DNA from: Muribaculaceae bacterium | GTDB lineage: Bacteria > Bacteroidota > Bacteroidia > Bacteroidales > Muribaculaceae | Length of the DNA stretch: 32,400 nt | Assembly (NCBI GenBank): GCA_029058745.1 | Contig: JAIDXM010000037.1 | Coordinates: forward strand, 1 to 32,400 | Direction: 5' to 3' | Part shown: positions 1 through 8,832 of the stretch, piece by piece | Position numbering within the stretch: position 1 is the first letter of the stretch | Layout: each line of letters opens with the position of its first letter | Notes under the pieces: model-generated | The model's database searches: none | What the model was told of the DNA's origin: nothing | Seen by the model: only the letters and a program-made list of their open reading frames with translations | Position numbers and translations under genes: made by a program

Positions 1-271
1 GTCCTCTGGGATTAGTTTCAACCTATACAAATGAATCAGGCGACCTTGACAGGCCGCCCGATACTCTATGTCCTTTGGATAGGTCGTAAATTAAATATTC
101 TTATCCCGAACTCGCGTTAAAAGGTTGCAGGAGGCGCGATGTAGTTTTTGCAATCTAAAAATGGAACGTTAAGGTCAACCATATACTTATCACTATTGTT
201 TTTTTTATAAAAAGCGGATGCCGTGGAGAAGCCGGCTAATGCGAAGTACTATCAATGTTAAAATTAGAATT
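1..271. other. Region upstream of the urease operon
   Basis: No gene is recognised here. A plus-strand frame open from the window edge stops at 87-89 (TAA); at about 28 codons without family resemblance it could be the tail of an upstream gene or chance. A short possible hairpin pairs TCGCG (112-116) with CGCGA (135-139) and is followed by a T-rich stretch. A box TAGTTTTTG at 142-150 resembles the Bacteroidetes -7 element with one extra base, which would give ureA a leader of about 115 bases. I did not recognise a nickel riboswitch. The promoter call is weak. Confidence 0.35.
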
Positions 272-574
272 ATGCATTTTACACCTAAGGAGCAAGACAA
301 ACTAACTCTGCTGATGGTCGGGCTCATCGCAGAACGTCGTCTCAAGAAAGGCTTGAAACTCAATTATCCCGAGTCTGTGGCTTATATTACAAGCGCAGCA
401 CTCGAAGGAGCCCGAGAAGGAAAGACAGTAGAGGAAGTAATGCATGATGCAGCCAATGTCCTTACAAAGGAGCAGGTCATGGAGGGTGTGGCCGATATGA
501 TATCTCTGCTTCAGGTAGAGGCCGTATTCACTGATGGGTCAAGACTTGTCAGCATTCATCATCCTATAAAATAA
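272..574 (+). CDS. ureA: Urease gamma subunit UreA
   Basis: Small structural subunit of urease, the cytoplasmic nickel enzyme that splits urea into ammonia and carbamate. From the ATG at 272 the protein is 100 residues, the usual length of free-standing gamma subunits, and begins [10 protein letters not shown] as family members do. An upstream in-frame ATG at 218 would add 18 residues unlike the family, so 272 is preferred. Conserved stretches include [13 protein letters not shown] (about 22-34) and the C-terminal [14 protein letters not shown]. It is the first gene of a seven-gene operon, followed after 11 bases by ureB. Gamma and beta are separate genes here, unlike the fused Helicobacter or plant forms. 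Confidence 0.96.
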   Translation: MHFTPKEQDKLTLLMVGLIAERRLKKGLKLNYPESVAYITSAALEGAREGKTVEEVMHDAANVLTKEQVMEGVADMISLLQVEAVFTDGSRLVSIHHPIK

Positions 575-585
575 AAAGAATCGAT

Positions 586-1131
586 ATGAATCAAGAAGGT
601 AATTCAACATCCGGTACCTACACCACACCTAATGGTGTATTCTCCGGTCAGCCGGATATAGCATATCCCAATACTCCCGGTTTTATGCCGAAGGATTATG
701 TGCCGGTTGGAGGTGTGATTCTGAAATCAGAACCCATAGAATATAATGTTGACCGTCGGACAATAAAACTGACAGTGCGCAACACCGGTGACAGACCTAT
801 ACAGATCGGAAGCCATTTCCACTTTTTTGAGGTGAACCGTTATATGGAATTTGACAGAGAGAAAGCATTCGGCTGCCATTTGAATATTCCGGCCACAACG
901 GCGATTCGTTTTGAGCCGGGAGAGCAGAAGGAAGTGGAGCTTGTGAAGTTTGGAGGCAAGCGTCGTGTCATAGGCTTCAATGACCTTGTGAATGGTTATG
1001 TGGGTCATGAGGACACTCCGACATTCTATCCGAAGCATATAGAGGCCATCCGACGTATGAAGGAGTATGGCTTTAAATCAGAGCCAGAGGATGAAGTTGA
1101 AGCCGAGAGCTCTCAGAATGATGTTAAATAA
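586..1131 (+). CDS. ureB: Urease beta subunit UreB, with long N- and C-terminal extensions
   Basis: Second structural subunit of urease. The core begins near residue 39 ([12 protein letters not shown]) and carries the diagnostic [19 protein letters not shown] at about 66-84 and GFND near 130. The protein is 181 residues, whereas free-standing beta subunits are usually about 100-130. The excess lies in about 38 Thr/Pro/Gly-rich residues before the core and about 44 after it, ending in an acidic stretch ([17 protein letters not shown]). No other good start exists between 586 and the core, so the N-terminal extension appears real, although an unrecognised non-ATG start is possible. It sits 11 bases after ureA and 16 before ureC. 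Confidence 0.94.
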   Translation: MNQEGNSTSGTYTTPNGVFSGQPDIAYPNTPGFMPKDYVPVGGVILKSEPIEYNVDRRTIKLTVRNTGDRPIQIGSHFHFFEVNRYMEFDREKAFGCHLNIPATTAIRFEPGEQKEVELVKFGGKRRVIGFNDLVNGYVGHEDTPTFYPKHIEAIRRMKEYGFKSEPEDEVEAESSQNDVK

Positions 1132-1147
1132 AATAGAATCTCGAATT

Positions 1148-2866
1148 ATGGCTACAATTTCAAGACAAGAATATAATAATCTGTTTGGCCCGACAGTGGG
1201 CGATAAGATTCGACTCGGCAATACGAATCTGTATGTTGAGATAGAGAAAGACTTACGCACGTATGGAGATGAACTTGTTTATGGCGGAGGTAAGACGTTG
1301 CGTGATGGTATGGGGCTTGCAAACGACTGTTCGTCAGATCAGGGGAGCCTTGACCTTGTCATCACCAATGTAACAATCATCGATCCGGTGCTTGGCGTGG
1401 TAAAGGCGGATGTGGGTGTAAAGGATGGAAAAATCGCAGGCATAGGGAAGGCCGGCAATCCGAATGTGATGGACGGAGTGTCGCCAGACCTTGTGACAGG
1501 GGAGTCCACAGATGCCATATCAGGCGAACATATGATCCTTACGGCGGCAGGAATAGATGGACATGTGCATTTCTGCTGTCCACAACAAGCGGAGAATTGT
1601 CTCTCTAATGGAATCACCACACTTATCGGTGGCGGAATAGGTCCTACGGATGGCACCAATGGGACAACAATCACTTCGGGTCCGTGGAATCTGATGGAGA
1701 TGCTGAAGGCGGCAGACAGCCTTCCAATCAATGTCGGATTTCTTGGGAAGGGAAACTGTTCAATAAAACAGAACCTTGCGGAGCAAGTCGAAGCCGGTGC
1801 TTGCGGTTTCAAAATCCATGAGGACTGGGGAACCACCCCGGCGGCAATAAGAAGTGTGATGGAGGCCGCAGACCGTTATGACGTGCAGGTTGCCATCCAC
1901 TCCGATACACTTAACGAGGGTGGGTATGTTGAGGATACGATAGCGGCTATTGACGGCCGGACTATTCATACCTATCACACGGAGGGGGCCGGCGGCGGAC
2001 ATGCTCCGGATTTACTTAAGGTTGCCTCAATGCCAAATGTGCTTCCTTCATCAACCAATCCCACATTGCCTTTTGGAATAAATTCTCAGGCAGAACTTTT
2101 CGATATGATTATGGTGTGTCATAATCTTAATCCCAATATCCCCTCGGATGTGGCTTTCGCAGAGAGCCGAGTGCGTCCGGAGACTCAGAGCGCCGAGAAT
2201 ATATTCCATGACCTTGGAATTATCTCTATGGTCACTTCGGATTCACAGGCGATGGGACGTGTCGGCGAATCGTTTATGCGGACATTCCAGATGGCCTCTT
2301 ATATGAAGGATGCGAGAGGTAAGTTGAAAGAGGATGCTGACGGGAATGATAATTTCAGGGTTCTAAGGTATCTTGCGCAGATTACCCTTAATCCTGCAAT
2401 CTGTTATGGAATCAGCGACGTGCTTGGATCCATTGAGAAGGGAAAGATGGCGGACCTCGTGCTGTGGGAGCCTGCTTTCTTCGGGGTGAAACCGCAACTC
2501 GTGATAAAAGGCGGCCTGATTAACTGGGCCAACATGGGCGATCCCAACTCATCGCTTGTCACACCTCAACCAAAGATTCTTCGTCCGATGTACGGGGCAT
2601 TGAACAAATCCATGGCATCTACGAGAATGACGTTTGTATCTAAGGCATCGTATGACCTTGGCATCAAGGAAAAACTCGGATTGGATTCAATTATTTATCC
2701 GGTTCATGGAGTCCGGCAGATTTCCAAAGCTGATATGGTGCTCAATACTGCAACTCCTCAGATTGAGGTAAATCCAGAGACGTTCGAGGTTACAGTTGAT
2801 GGCTATAAGGCATATGTGGCGCCTGCGAAAGAATTGCCTCTGGCGCAACTGTACTGGTTTAGCTGA
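1148..2866 (+). CDS. ureC: Urease alpha (catalytic) subunit UreC
   Basis: Catalytic subunit that binds two nickel ions in an amidohydrolase barrel. Counting from the ATG at 1148 (572 residues, beginning MATISRQEYNNLFGPT as expected; family about 570), the visible ligands are His139 and His141 (HVHFCCPQQ), Lys222, the lysine that becomes carbamylated (GFKIHEDWGTTP), His251, His277 (HTEGAGGGHAPD) and Asp365 (SDSQAMGR). The mobile flap keeps Cys324-His325, but the next residue is Asn where most ureases have a second His. In-frame ATGs from 1067 would overlap ureB and add unconserved residues. All active-site residues are present, so the enzyme should be functional if nickel is supplied. Confidence 0.98.
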   Translation: MATISRQEYNNLFGPTVGDKIRLGNTNLYVEIEKDLRTYGDELVYGGGKTLRDGMGLANDCSSDQGSLDLVITNVTIIDPVLGVVKADVGVKDGKIAGIGKAGNPNVMDGVSPDLVTGESTDAISGEHMILTAAGIDGHVHFCCPQQAENCLSNGITTLIGGGIGPTDGTNGTTITSGPWNLMEMLKAADSLPINVGFLGKGNCSIKQNLAEQVEAGACGFKIHEDWGTTPAAIRSVMEAADRYDVQVAIHSDTLNEGGYVEDTIAAIDGRTIHTYHTEGAGGGHAPDLLKVASMPNVLPSSTNPTLPFGINSQAELFDMIMVCHNLNPNIPSDVAFAESRVRPETQSAENIFHDLGIISMVTSDSQAMGRVGESFMRTFQMASYMKDARGKLKEDADGNDNFRVLRYLAQITLNPAICYGISDVLGSIEKGKMADLVLWEPAFFGVKPQLVIKGGLINWANMGDPNSSLVTPQPKILRPMYGALNKSMASTRMTFVSKASYDLGIKEKLGLDSIIYPVHGVRQISKADMVLNTATPQIEVNPETFEVTVDGYKAYVAPAKELPLAQLYWFS

Positions 2867-2903
2867 AATAAAACTGAATTTGAGATATATCAAAATTATG
2901 AAC

Positions 2904-2937
2904 AGGGGCGGGTGGGGCTTTACACCCTTCCTGCCCT
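2904..2937 (+). other. Possible intercistronic hairpin between ureC and ureE
   Basis: In the 86-base gap, GGGTG (2910-2914) can pair with CACCC (2923-2927), and the outer AGGG (2904-2907) with CCCT (2934-2937). No T-run follows, so it is not a standard terminator. It could mark processing or partial attenuation between the structural and accessory genes, but this is inference. Confidence 0.35.
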
Positions 2938-2952
2938 CCATATATTGTCATT

Positions 2953-3591
2953 ATGAAAATTTATACAGAGATATTGGGGAATATGAATCTTTCTCCGGAG
3001 TGGCGTGAGAAATTGTCGGATGCTGAGATTGATTATATTTTTCTTGATCAATGGACGGCGCAGAAATCCCGTTTCCTTGGAAAGGGGGTTAGCGGAGAGG
3101 AGTATCCAATCGCGCTTGCCCGACATTCGCAGATTGTTGACGGTGATGTGATTTCTTATGACCAGAATACAGGGAAGGCGGCGGTGTTGCGAATAGAACT
3201 CAGTCCGGTGTTGGTAATCGACATGGGAGGCCTTGCAGACAAGGATACGGAGACAATCATTCGAGTGTCTGTAGAATTGGGACATGCAGTAGGTAATCAA
3301 CATTGGCCTGCAGTGGTGAAAGGAACAAAGGTATATGTACCGCTTACGGTAGATAAAAAGGTTATGTTGTCTGTGATGGAGACGCATCATATCGAGGGCA
3401 TCACTTATGAGTTCCAAAAGGGGATGGAGATAATCCCATATCTTGCCCCTCATGAAATACGCCGTCTATTCGGAGGAGCCGGACAGGAGAGCCATTCCCA
3501 TGAGCATTCTCATGGACATATAGTGCATTGTCATTCTCATGGGCATTCCCATGGCGATAAGGATATGGAGAATCATAATCATAAACACTGA
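2953..3591 (+). CDS. ureE: Urease accessory protein UreE, His-rich nickel metallochaperone
   Basis: UreE delivers nickel to the apourease-UreFGD complex. The 212-residue protein has the N-terminal peptide-binding domain, then the central nickel-binding domain with GHAVGNQHWPA (about 110-120) and METHHIEG (about 141-148), where the conserved interface histidine lies. The last 35 or so residues form a histidine-rich tail of repeated HSH/HGH units ending NHNHKH, comparable to the tail of Klebsiella UreE that binds extra nickel. It follows ureC by 86 bases and precedes ureF by 10, in the common E-F-G-D order. The long tail suggests nickel storage or buffering, useful where nickel is scarce. Confidence 0.95.
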   Translation: MKIYTEILGNMNLSPEWREKLSDAEIDYIFLDQWTAQKSRFLGKGVSGEEYPIALARHSQIVDGDVISYDQNTGKAAVLRIELSPVLVIDMGGLADKDTETIIRVSVELGHAVGNQHWPAVVKGTKVYVPLTVDKKVMLSVMETHHIEGITYEFQKGMEIIPYLAPHEIRRLFGGAGQESHSHEHSHGHIVHCHSHGHSHGDKDMENHNHKH

Positions 3592-3601
3592 AGAAACGGC
3601 T

Positions 3602-4300
3602 ATGACAGGAGATAAAGATATGATGACATTGATGCGAATGTTGCAGTTCACTGATTCCACATTTCCTGTAGGTACGTTTTCTTTTTCGAACGGACTTGAG
3701 ACGGCATCGTTTGAGCATATTGTGACAGACGCGGATTCTCTTGAGTCATTTACAAGGTCGCAGGCGCGTCAGGCTGCCTTCAGTGACGGTGTCGCTGCGA
3801 TACTTGCCCACAGGTCATTTAAAACGGGCGACTATGAAAGAATCAAGGATATAGACAGACGCCTCATTATGTTTAAGATGAACTCAGAGGCGCGGCAGAT
3901 GTCTTGCCGGATGGGCAAGAAGCTTGCAGAACTCGCAGTGCGTCTGTTTGATGACAGTGTAATTTCATGCTGGCTTAGCGATATAAGGACGGAAAAAACA
4001 CCGGGGTCTTATCCTGTGGCACAGGGAATCGTGTTCGGAGTTGCCGGGATTGGAGAAAAAGAACTGTTCTGTTCTCATCAGTATGGAGTCGTGAATATGG
4101 TGTTAAGTGCAGCCTTGCGCTGTGTCAAGGTTTCGCATTATGATACACAACTTATTCTTGAGAAATTGGCAGGAGAGGTGTCTTGTCTTTATGAGGAGGC
4201 GTCAGTGATGGAACTGGATGACATGAATGCGTTTTATCCGGAACTTGACATACTCGCCTCATTGCATGAAAAGGGGAATATGAGGATGTTTATGAACTGA
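3602..4300 (+). CDS. ureF: Urease accessory protein UreF
   Basis: UreF bridges UreD and UreG in the activation complex that loads nickel and carbamylates the active-site lysine. Taking the ATG at 3602 gives 232 residues, close to the family's usual length. The segment [18 protein letters not shown] near the N-terminus is the signature UreF motif (a Ser/Pro-rich stretch followed by GLE). The protein is mostly helical, with a conserved central QGIVFGVAG. An ATG at 3539 would overlap the His-rich end of ureE and add 21 unconserved residues, so 3602 is preferred. Spacing is 10 bases after ureE and 23 before ureG. Confidence 0.93.
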   Translation: MTGDKDMMTLMRMLQFTDSTFPVGTFSFSNGLETASFEHIVTDADSLESFTRSQARQAAFSDGVAAILAHRSFKTGDYERIKDIDRRLIMFKMNSEARQMSCRMGKKLAELAVRLFDDSVISCWLSDIRTEKTPGSYPVAQGIVFGVAGIGEKELFCSHQYGVVNMVLSAALRCVKVSHYDTQLILEKLAGEVSCLYEEASVMELDDMNAFYPELDILASLHEKGNMRMFMN

Positions 4301-4323
4301 ATAATAACTGTAAACTATATATT

Positions 4324-4950
4324 ATGTCGAATACATGTAGAATTGGGATAGGAGGGCCGGTAGGGTCTGGAAAGACCGCCTTGATTGAAGCAATTACGCC
4401 GAGGCTGCTTGAGCTTGGGCAGAAAGTGCTGATTATAACAAACGATATAGTCACGACAGAAGATGCGAAGCATGTCAGAAAAACGTTGAAGGGCATTCTG
4501 TTGGAAGACAAGATAATTGGCGTTGAGACAGGCGCATGTCCGCACACTGCCGTCAGAGAAGATCCTTCGATGAATATTGCCGCAGTAGAGGAGATGGAGG
4601 AGAAGTTCCCGGATTCAGACATTGTTCTGATTGAAAGCGGAGGAGACAACCTTACACTGACATTCTCGCCGGCGCTTGTCGATTTCTTCATATATGTGAT
4701 AGATGTCGCGGCGGGTGATAAGATACCGCGCAAGGATGGGCCGGGAATATCCCAAAGCGATATACTTGTAATCAACAAGACGGATCTTGCGCCTTATGTG
4801 CATGCCGACCTTGGTGTGATGGATCATGATTCTCGGATAATGCGTCCTGGGAAGCCGTTTGTATTCACTAACTGTATGACAGGCGAGGGTATCGACGAAC
4901 TCGTTGACCTGATATTCAAGATGGCATTGTTTGACAAGACGGGTAAGTAG
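4324..4950 (+). CDS. ureG: Urease accessory GTPase UreG
   Basis: SIMIBI-class GTPase whose nucleotide cycle drives nickel delivery into urease. The 208-residue length is typical. The P-loop [10 protein letters not shown] lies at about 9-18, the nickel-binding CPH motif appears in [13 protein letters not shown] (about 61-73), [12 protein letters not shown] follows at about 99-110, and the guanine-specificity motif NKTD is near 150. No histidine-rich N-terminal extension is present; that role seems carried by UreE. It lies 23 bases after ureF and 22 before ureD. Confidence 0.98.
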   Translation: MSNTCRIGIGGPVGSGKTALIEAITPRLLELGQKVLIITNDIVTTEDAKHVRKTLKGILLEDKIIGVETGACPHTAVREDPSMNIAAVEEMEEKFPDSDIVLIESGGDNLTLTFSPALVDFFIYVIDVAAGDKIPRKDGPGISQSDILVINKTDLAPYVHADLGVMDHDSRIMRPGKPFVFTNCMTGEGIDELVDLIFKMALFDKTGK

Positions 4951-4972
4951 AATTAGGAAAGCATAGAAGTCT

Positions 4973-5926
4973 ATGAAAGAGCGTAAAAAGGAGAAGACAT
5001 TGGCACCCGGAGTCGATTTCTCTGCGGCAAGGGAAATGTCGCGATATTTAACGGAACCGGAAGCGATGTATGTCGGTGCGCCCGGAAAGCATGGGTATCT
5101 GCGACTTGGTTTTGAAATAGACAGGGACGGGAAAAGCATTTTGAGAGACCTTGACAGGCGTCATCCGCTCATTGTGCAACAGGAGTTGTATTTTGATGAG
5201 GAGATGCCCGGAATGCCATGTGTCTATATCCTGTCGTCTGGAGGTCCGAATGTGGATGGCGACCGTTACCGGCAGGATATTACGCTCCATAAGGATGCTT
5301 TCGCTTTTGTGTCAACAGGAGCCGCCACGAAGCTTGCTGAAATGAGGTTCAATTATTCCGGCCTTATTCAAAATATAACACTGGAGGAAAACTCATATCT
5401 TGAGTTTATGCCGGAGCCTGTAATACCGTGCAGACACACAAGATTTATTTCAGACACTTGCATACGGATTTCTGAAACCGCCACATTGTTCTATTCTGAA
5501 ATATTCATGGGGGGACGAAAGTATTATAAGGAAGGTGAGTTGTTTGAGTATGACATCCTGTCGGTCTGTAGCCATGGTGAACGTCTTGACGGTACACCTT
5601 TGTTCCGAGAGAAGTTTGTTATAGATCCAATGTCGTATAATCCGAGGAATCTTGGTGTCATGGGAAGATTTGATGTTTTTGCCAATGTCATTGTCATGAC
5701 ATCTCCTGACAATGCAGACAAGATATATGAATCTACTGAAGCGTTTATCGACAAGGGAAACATGTTGGCTGCGGGTATCACACGTCTTCCAAATAAGGCA
5801 GGGCTGCTTTACAAGGTTCTTGGAATGGAACCTGGGCCTGTGAAAAAGATGGTCAGGGGTTTCTGTAATACGGTTCGGATGGTGGTTAAGGGTCATCGTG
5901 TGCCAGAGGAGTTTCCTTGGCGGTAG
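4973..5926 (+). CDS. ureD: Urease accessory protein UreD (UreH)
   Basis: UreD is the scaffold that binds apourease directly and recruits UreF-UreG for nickel insertion. The 317-residue protein is somewhat longer than the common 260-290. It shows the family segments LSSGGPNVDGDRY (about 85-97), where most members have a GG-containing loop, FVSTGAATKL (about 111-120), LEFMPEPVIPC (about 141-151) and EIFMGGRKYY (about 176-185). Being last in the operon, it completes the set of four accessory proteins. No urea channel or nickel permease follows; the next feature is a strong terminator. Confidence 0.94.
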   Translation: MKERKKEKTLAPGVDFSAAREMSRYLTEPEAMYVGAPGKHGYLRLGFEIDRDGKSILRDLDRRHPLIVQQELYFDEEMPGMPCVYILSSGGPNVDGDRYRQDITLHKDAFAFVSTGAATKLAEMRFNYSGLIQNITLEENSYLEFMPEPVIPCRHTRFISDTCIRISETATLFYSEIFMGGRKYYKEGELFEYDILSVCSHGERLDGTPLFREKFVIDPMSYNPRNLGVMGRFDVFANVIVMTSPDNADKIYESTEAFIDKGNMLAAGITRLPNKAGLLYKVLGMEPGPVKKMVRGFCNTVRMVVKGHRVPEEFPWR

Positions 5927-5941
5927 ATAATGGGAGATTAA

Positions 5942-5978
5942 AAAAACAGGAGGGACTTCAACAGTCTCTCCTGTTTTT
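5942..5978. terminator. Two-way terminator after the urease operon
   Basis: A 16-bp stem: an A-run plus ACAGGAGGGACT (5942-5957) pairs with AGTCTCTCCTGT plus a T-run (5963-5978), with a TCAAC loop and one G-T wobble. The A-run before and T-run after let it work in both directions. It serves ureD on the plus strand and the transporter on the minus strand, whose stop is at 6018. Confidence 0.9.
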
Positions 5979-6017
5979 ATGCAATTATTTAAAGAATAGG
6001 GGATTAATCCTCTTATA

Positions 6018-7847
6018 TCATATATTCTCACTCAAGACAGGGTTCTCTTCCGGCTTATTCCGGTCTTTCCCCTCTTTTATGAAAAACACACATAGCGCAC
6101 CGATTATAATCATAATTCCGGCGATTGTCATCATGAAATATTCCGGAGCCAGTTGCCCGGGTTTGCTTATCATGGTTAGAATCCATCCACCCACAAGAGC
6201 CGCTATAATCTGAGGAATGCATATGGTGCAGTTGAATAGTCCAAGATAAGCTCCGATATTTCCGCCTTTCAGAGAGTTTGTGAGTATTGTGAAAGGCCAT
6301 GCGAGCATGGCTGCCCATCCGCATCCGATAAGGATGAAGGCTATGAACAACATATACTGGTTGGTCATATACGACATCATTATGAATCCGATTCCTGCGA
6401 GAATAAGACTAAGTGAATAAGAGAATTTCCTACTTCTGAATTTAGGAAGCAATACGGCCCATACAACGGAGCCAAGTGCCTGGATGGCATACAGAAGACC
6501 TACCCAGTTGCCTGCGTCGTTATATTGTGGGGATGCGGCATTAAGCACTGTTTTGGTCATATATCGGCATGATGCGGCATTATCGATTTCTTGAGAAGAC
6601 ACGTCTTCCATCGAGAGTCTGCCGGATTCGTCTTTAGCCACAATCGCGGCCTGAGAAAGCTTGACTGGGCCTTGTAGGCGGGACAGATAGTCGTTTATAC
6701 TTACGTCGGAACAGTCAGCGACCTCTAATCCATCGACATGTAGGGTGGATATGCCGGGGATTCTCGTGTTGAAAGAAGCTTTGGCATTTCCGTTTTCGTC
6801 GTTAAGGATATAATGGTCTCTCACTATTGTGTCGTTGCCGTTGATTACAATCTCAGACGAAGGATAAAACACTCCTCCTGCGGTGACTCCCTCGGCGAGA
6901 GCTTTGCCATGAGATACGGCAAGAATGGTGTCGTTGAAGACAATGTTCTTGGATTCATAGATGTTCGAACCGTCGGAAATTCCTACCACACTTTCCATGG
7001 ATGGAGTGTCGAATGCGTTGTGGGCAACAGTGTTTGTGGTGTATGTCCACATGAACAGGAATGCAAACCAACAAAAGAACTGCACGATACCGACAGTCCA
7101 GAATGTGGATGGCGCATTAGCGAGAAGCTTCACAAGGCCTGCGGATTCTTTGGAAGAAGCCTTGGTATCTTCACTCACGCCATTGTATTCGTTATAAATA
7201 TGGGGAGGCCATTCTTTTATTTTGAGAAGAGAATATATGACACAGATTAAGAGGATGGCCGCACCTATATAGAACGACCAAATTACAGTGGGTGGCACCA
7301 CGCCGTTAGGCGCAGTGTTTTTCAAACCTATCCATCCAAGGCAGATAGGGAATATGAAACCAACAACGGAGCCGGCATTGCACAGGAAACTCTGTATTGA
7401 GTATGCCAGGCCTTTCTGTTTCTCATTCACCATATCTCCAACAAGCATCTTGAAAGGCTGCATTGCCATATTGATTGAGGTGTCAAGCATCATCAGAGCC
7501 ACAAGTCCGAAAAGAATCGCGCTTGCTACCGTGAAATGGAAGCTGCCGGCGTTCGGAAGGAGACACATGACAATGACGGCAATTGTGGCCCCGAGGATAA
7601 GATATGGAAGACGTCGGCCGAATCTATTCCATGTGCGGTCGCTGAACATACCGACAATGGGCTGGACAATTAGCCCCATGAGTGGAGGAAGAATCCAGAA
7701 ATAGCTGAGTTCATGGGGATCGGCGCCTATCGTCGTGAAGATTCTTGAGACATTGGCGCTTTGCAGGGCATAGGCAATCTGGACACCAAAGAATCCGAAA
7801 CTGAGATTCCAAAGTTTCCAGAACCCTAAATCAGGTTTTGTTTTCAT
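6018..7847 (-). CDS. SLC45/GPH-like MFS sugar transporter with a large periplasmic insert
   Basis: Inner-membrane secondary transporter, probably proton-coupled import of a disaccharide or related sugar; the substrate cannot be read from sequence. The N-terminus (LWNLSFGFFGVQIAYALQ, about 13-30) and the loop after TM2, FSDRTWNRFGRRLPY (about 68-82), are hallmarks of the SLC45-like group. At 609 residues it is about 150 longer than usual members. The excess is a hydrophilic block at about 283-440 between TM7 (about 250-268) and TM8 (about 447-466), which by topology faces the periplasm. The block looks beta-rich and holds two cysteines (379, 427). The gene follows nfo by 93 bases on the same strand. 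Confidence 0.85.
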   Translation of the reverse strand: MKTKPDLGFWKLWNLSFGFFGVQIAYALQSANVSRIFTTIGADPHELSYFWILPPLMGLIVQPIVGMFSDRTWNRFGRRLPYLILGATIAVIVMCLLPNAGSFHFTVASAILFGLVALMMLDTSINMAMQPFKMLVGDMVNEKQKGLAYSIQSFLCNAGSVVGFIFPICLGWIGLKNTAPNGVVPPTVIWSFYIGAAILLICVIYSLLKIKEWPPHIYNEYNGVSEDTKASSKESAGLVKLLANAPSTFWTVGIVQFFCWFAFLFMWTYTTNTVAHNAFDTPSMESVVGISDGSNIYESKNIVFNDTILAVSHGKALAEGVTAGGVFYPSSEIVINGNDTIVRDHYILNDENGNAKASFNTRIPGISTLHVDGLEVADCSDVSINDYLSRLQGPVKLSQAAIVAKDESGRLSMEDVSSQEIDNAASCRYMTKTVLNAASPQYNDAGNWVGLLYAIQALGSVVWAVLLPKFRSRKFSYSLSLILAGIGFIMMSYMTNQYMLFIAFILIGCGWAAMLAWPFTILTNSLKGGNIGAYLGLFNCTICIPQIIAALVGGWILTMISKPGQLAPEYFMMTIAGIMIIIGALCVFFIKEGKDRNKPEENPVLSENI

Positions 7848-7940
7848 ATGTATTTATGTTTAAGTTTTTCGTGGGGGAAAACGAGAAAAAGTCCACCTTT
7901 CATATTCATGCGGTAGGCAAAAAAAGTGTATGGGCCTTAT

Positions 7941-8783
7941 TTATAAAATCTGACTATACAGCCATTCAATCTCATTTTTCCAGATAGATTCATCGGGGGT
8001 TTCAAGAATGAGTGGTATGTTGTCAAATCGCGGGTCGTTGACGAGCCTTGAGAAAAAGACGTTGCCAAGAGTCCCTTCTCCGATACTTGCGTGTCGGTCA
8101 ATCTTTGAGCCAAGTTCCCTTTTGTCATCGTTGATGTGCATGCCCATCAGACGGTTAAGACCGATAGTCTCGTCGAAGTGTTTCCATGTCTTTTCATATC
8201 CGTCTTCAGAAAGGAGGTCGAAGCCTGCGGAAAATGCATGGCAGGTGTCTATGCAGACTCCTATGCGGCTTTTATCTTCAACTTTGTCAATGATGTGGGC
8301 GAGCTGTTCGAAAGTGTGTCCGAGATTAGATCCTTGCCCGGCAGTGTTCTCAAGAACAGCGGTGACACCTTCCGAATGCTCGAGTATAATATTGAGGGAT
8401 TCAGCAATTCTGTCAAGGCATTCAATTTCAGAGATTTGATTCAGATGGCTTCCAGGATGGAAATTTAGCATCTTAAGTCCGAGTCTTGCGCAACGGTTCA
8501 TCTCGTCAAGAAAAGATTTTCTTGACATGGCAAGTTTCTGCGTATCCGGCGAACCAAGATTAATCAGAAAATTATCGTGAGGCAGAATCACGTCGGGTGA
8601 ATATCCAAACTCTTCACAGGCGTTCTTGAAAAGCTCGGCCTGCTTGTCGGATATTTCTTTAGACACCCATCTGTTGCTGCTCCCTGTAAACAGGGCGAAT
8701 GCCTTGGCTCCTATTGCATGTGCCCTTGAAGGTGCGTTTTCCACACCTCCTGCCACACTCACGTGTGCACCTATATATTTCAT
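7941..8783 (-). CDS. nfo: Endonuclease IV (AP endonuclease)
   Basis: Cuts DNA 5' to abasic sites in base-excision repair, using three zinc ions in a TIM barrel. The 280-residue length is typical. It begins MKYIGAHVSVAGGVENAP, and shows family segments LNFHPGSHL (about 105-113), VLENTAGQG (about 142-150), GVCIDTCHAFSAG (about 175-187), HINDDKRELGS (about 217-227) and the C-terminal LILETPDE, which together hold the His/Glu/Asp zinc ligands. It is transcribed divergently from the rRNA methyltransferase gene from a promoter overlapping that gene's own, and may be co-transcribed with the transporter downstream. Confidence 0.97.
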   Translation of the reverse strand: MKYIGAHVSVAGGVENAPSRAHAIGAKAFALFTGSSNRWVSKEISDKQAELFKNACEEFGYSPDVILPHDNFLINLGSPDTQKLAMSRKSFLDEMNRCARLGLKMLNFHPGSHLNQISEIECLDRIAESLNIILEHSEGVTAVLENTAGQGSNLGHTFEQLAHIIDKVEDKSRIGVCIDTCHAFSAGFDLLSEDGYEKTWKHFDETIGLNRLMGMHINDDKRELGSKIDRHASIGEGTLGNVFFSRLVNDPRFDNIPLILETPDESIWKNEIEWLYSQIL

Positions 8784-8804
8784 GAGAATTTATTTAGTTG
8801 AGAA

Positions 8805-8819
8805 TCGGGCATTGCCCGA
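8805..8819 (-). promoter_or_regulatory. Small hairpin in the nfo leader
   Basis: TCGGGC-ATT-GCCCGA, a perfect 6-bp stem with a 3-base loop, lies between the nfo promoter and start codon, in the predicted 5' untranslated RNA. It might affect RNA stability or translation; no function is shown. Confidence 0.4.
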
Positions 8820-8832
8820 AGTAATTATCGCA

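Noticed and set aside
1..271. Nickel/cobalt riboswitch before ureA
   Set aside because: No recognisable conserved core was seen; the region is listed only as a leader with a weak promoter.
1339..1836. A 165-codon minus-strand open frame opposite ureC
   Set aside because: Mirror frame of a highly conserved gene; the product looks low-complexity and without family features.
2920..3453. A 177-codon minus-strand open frame opposite ureE
   Set aside because: It overlaps the conserved UreE domains entirely and has no start signal or similarity.
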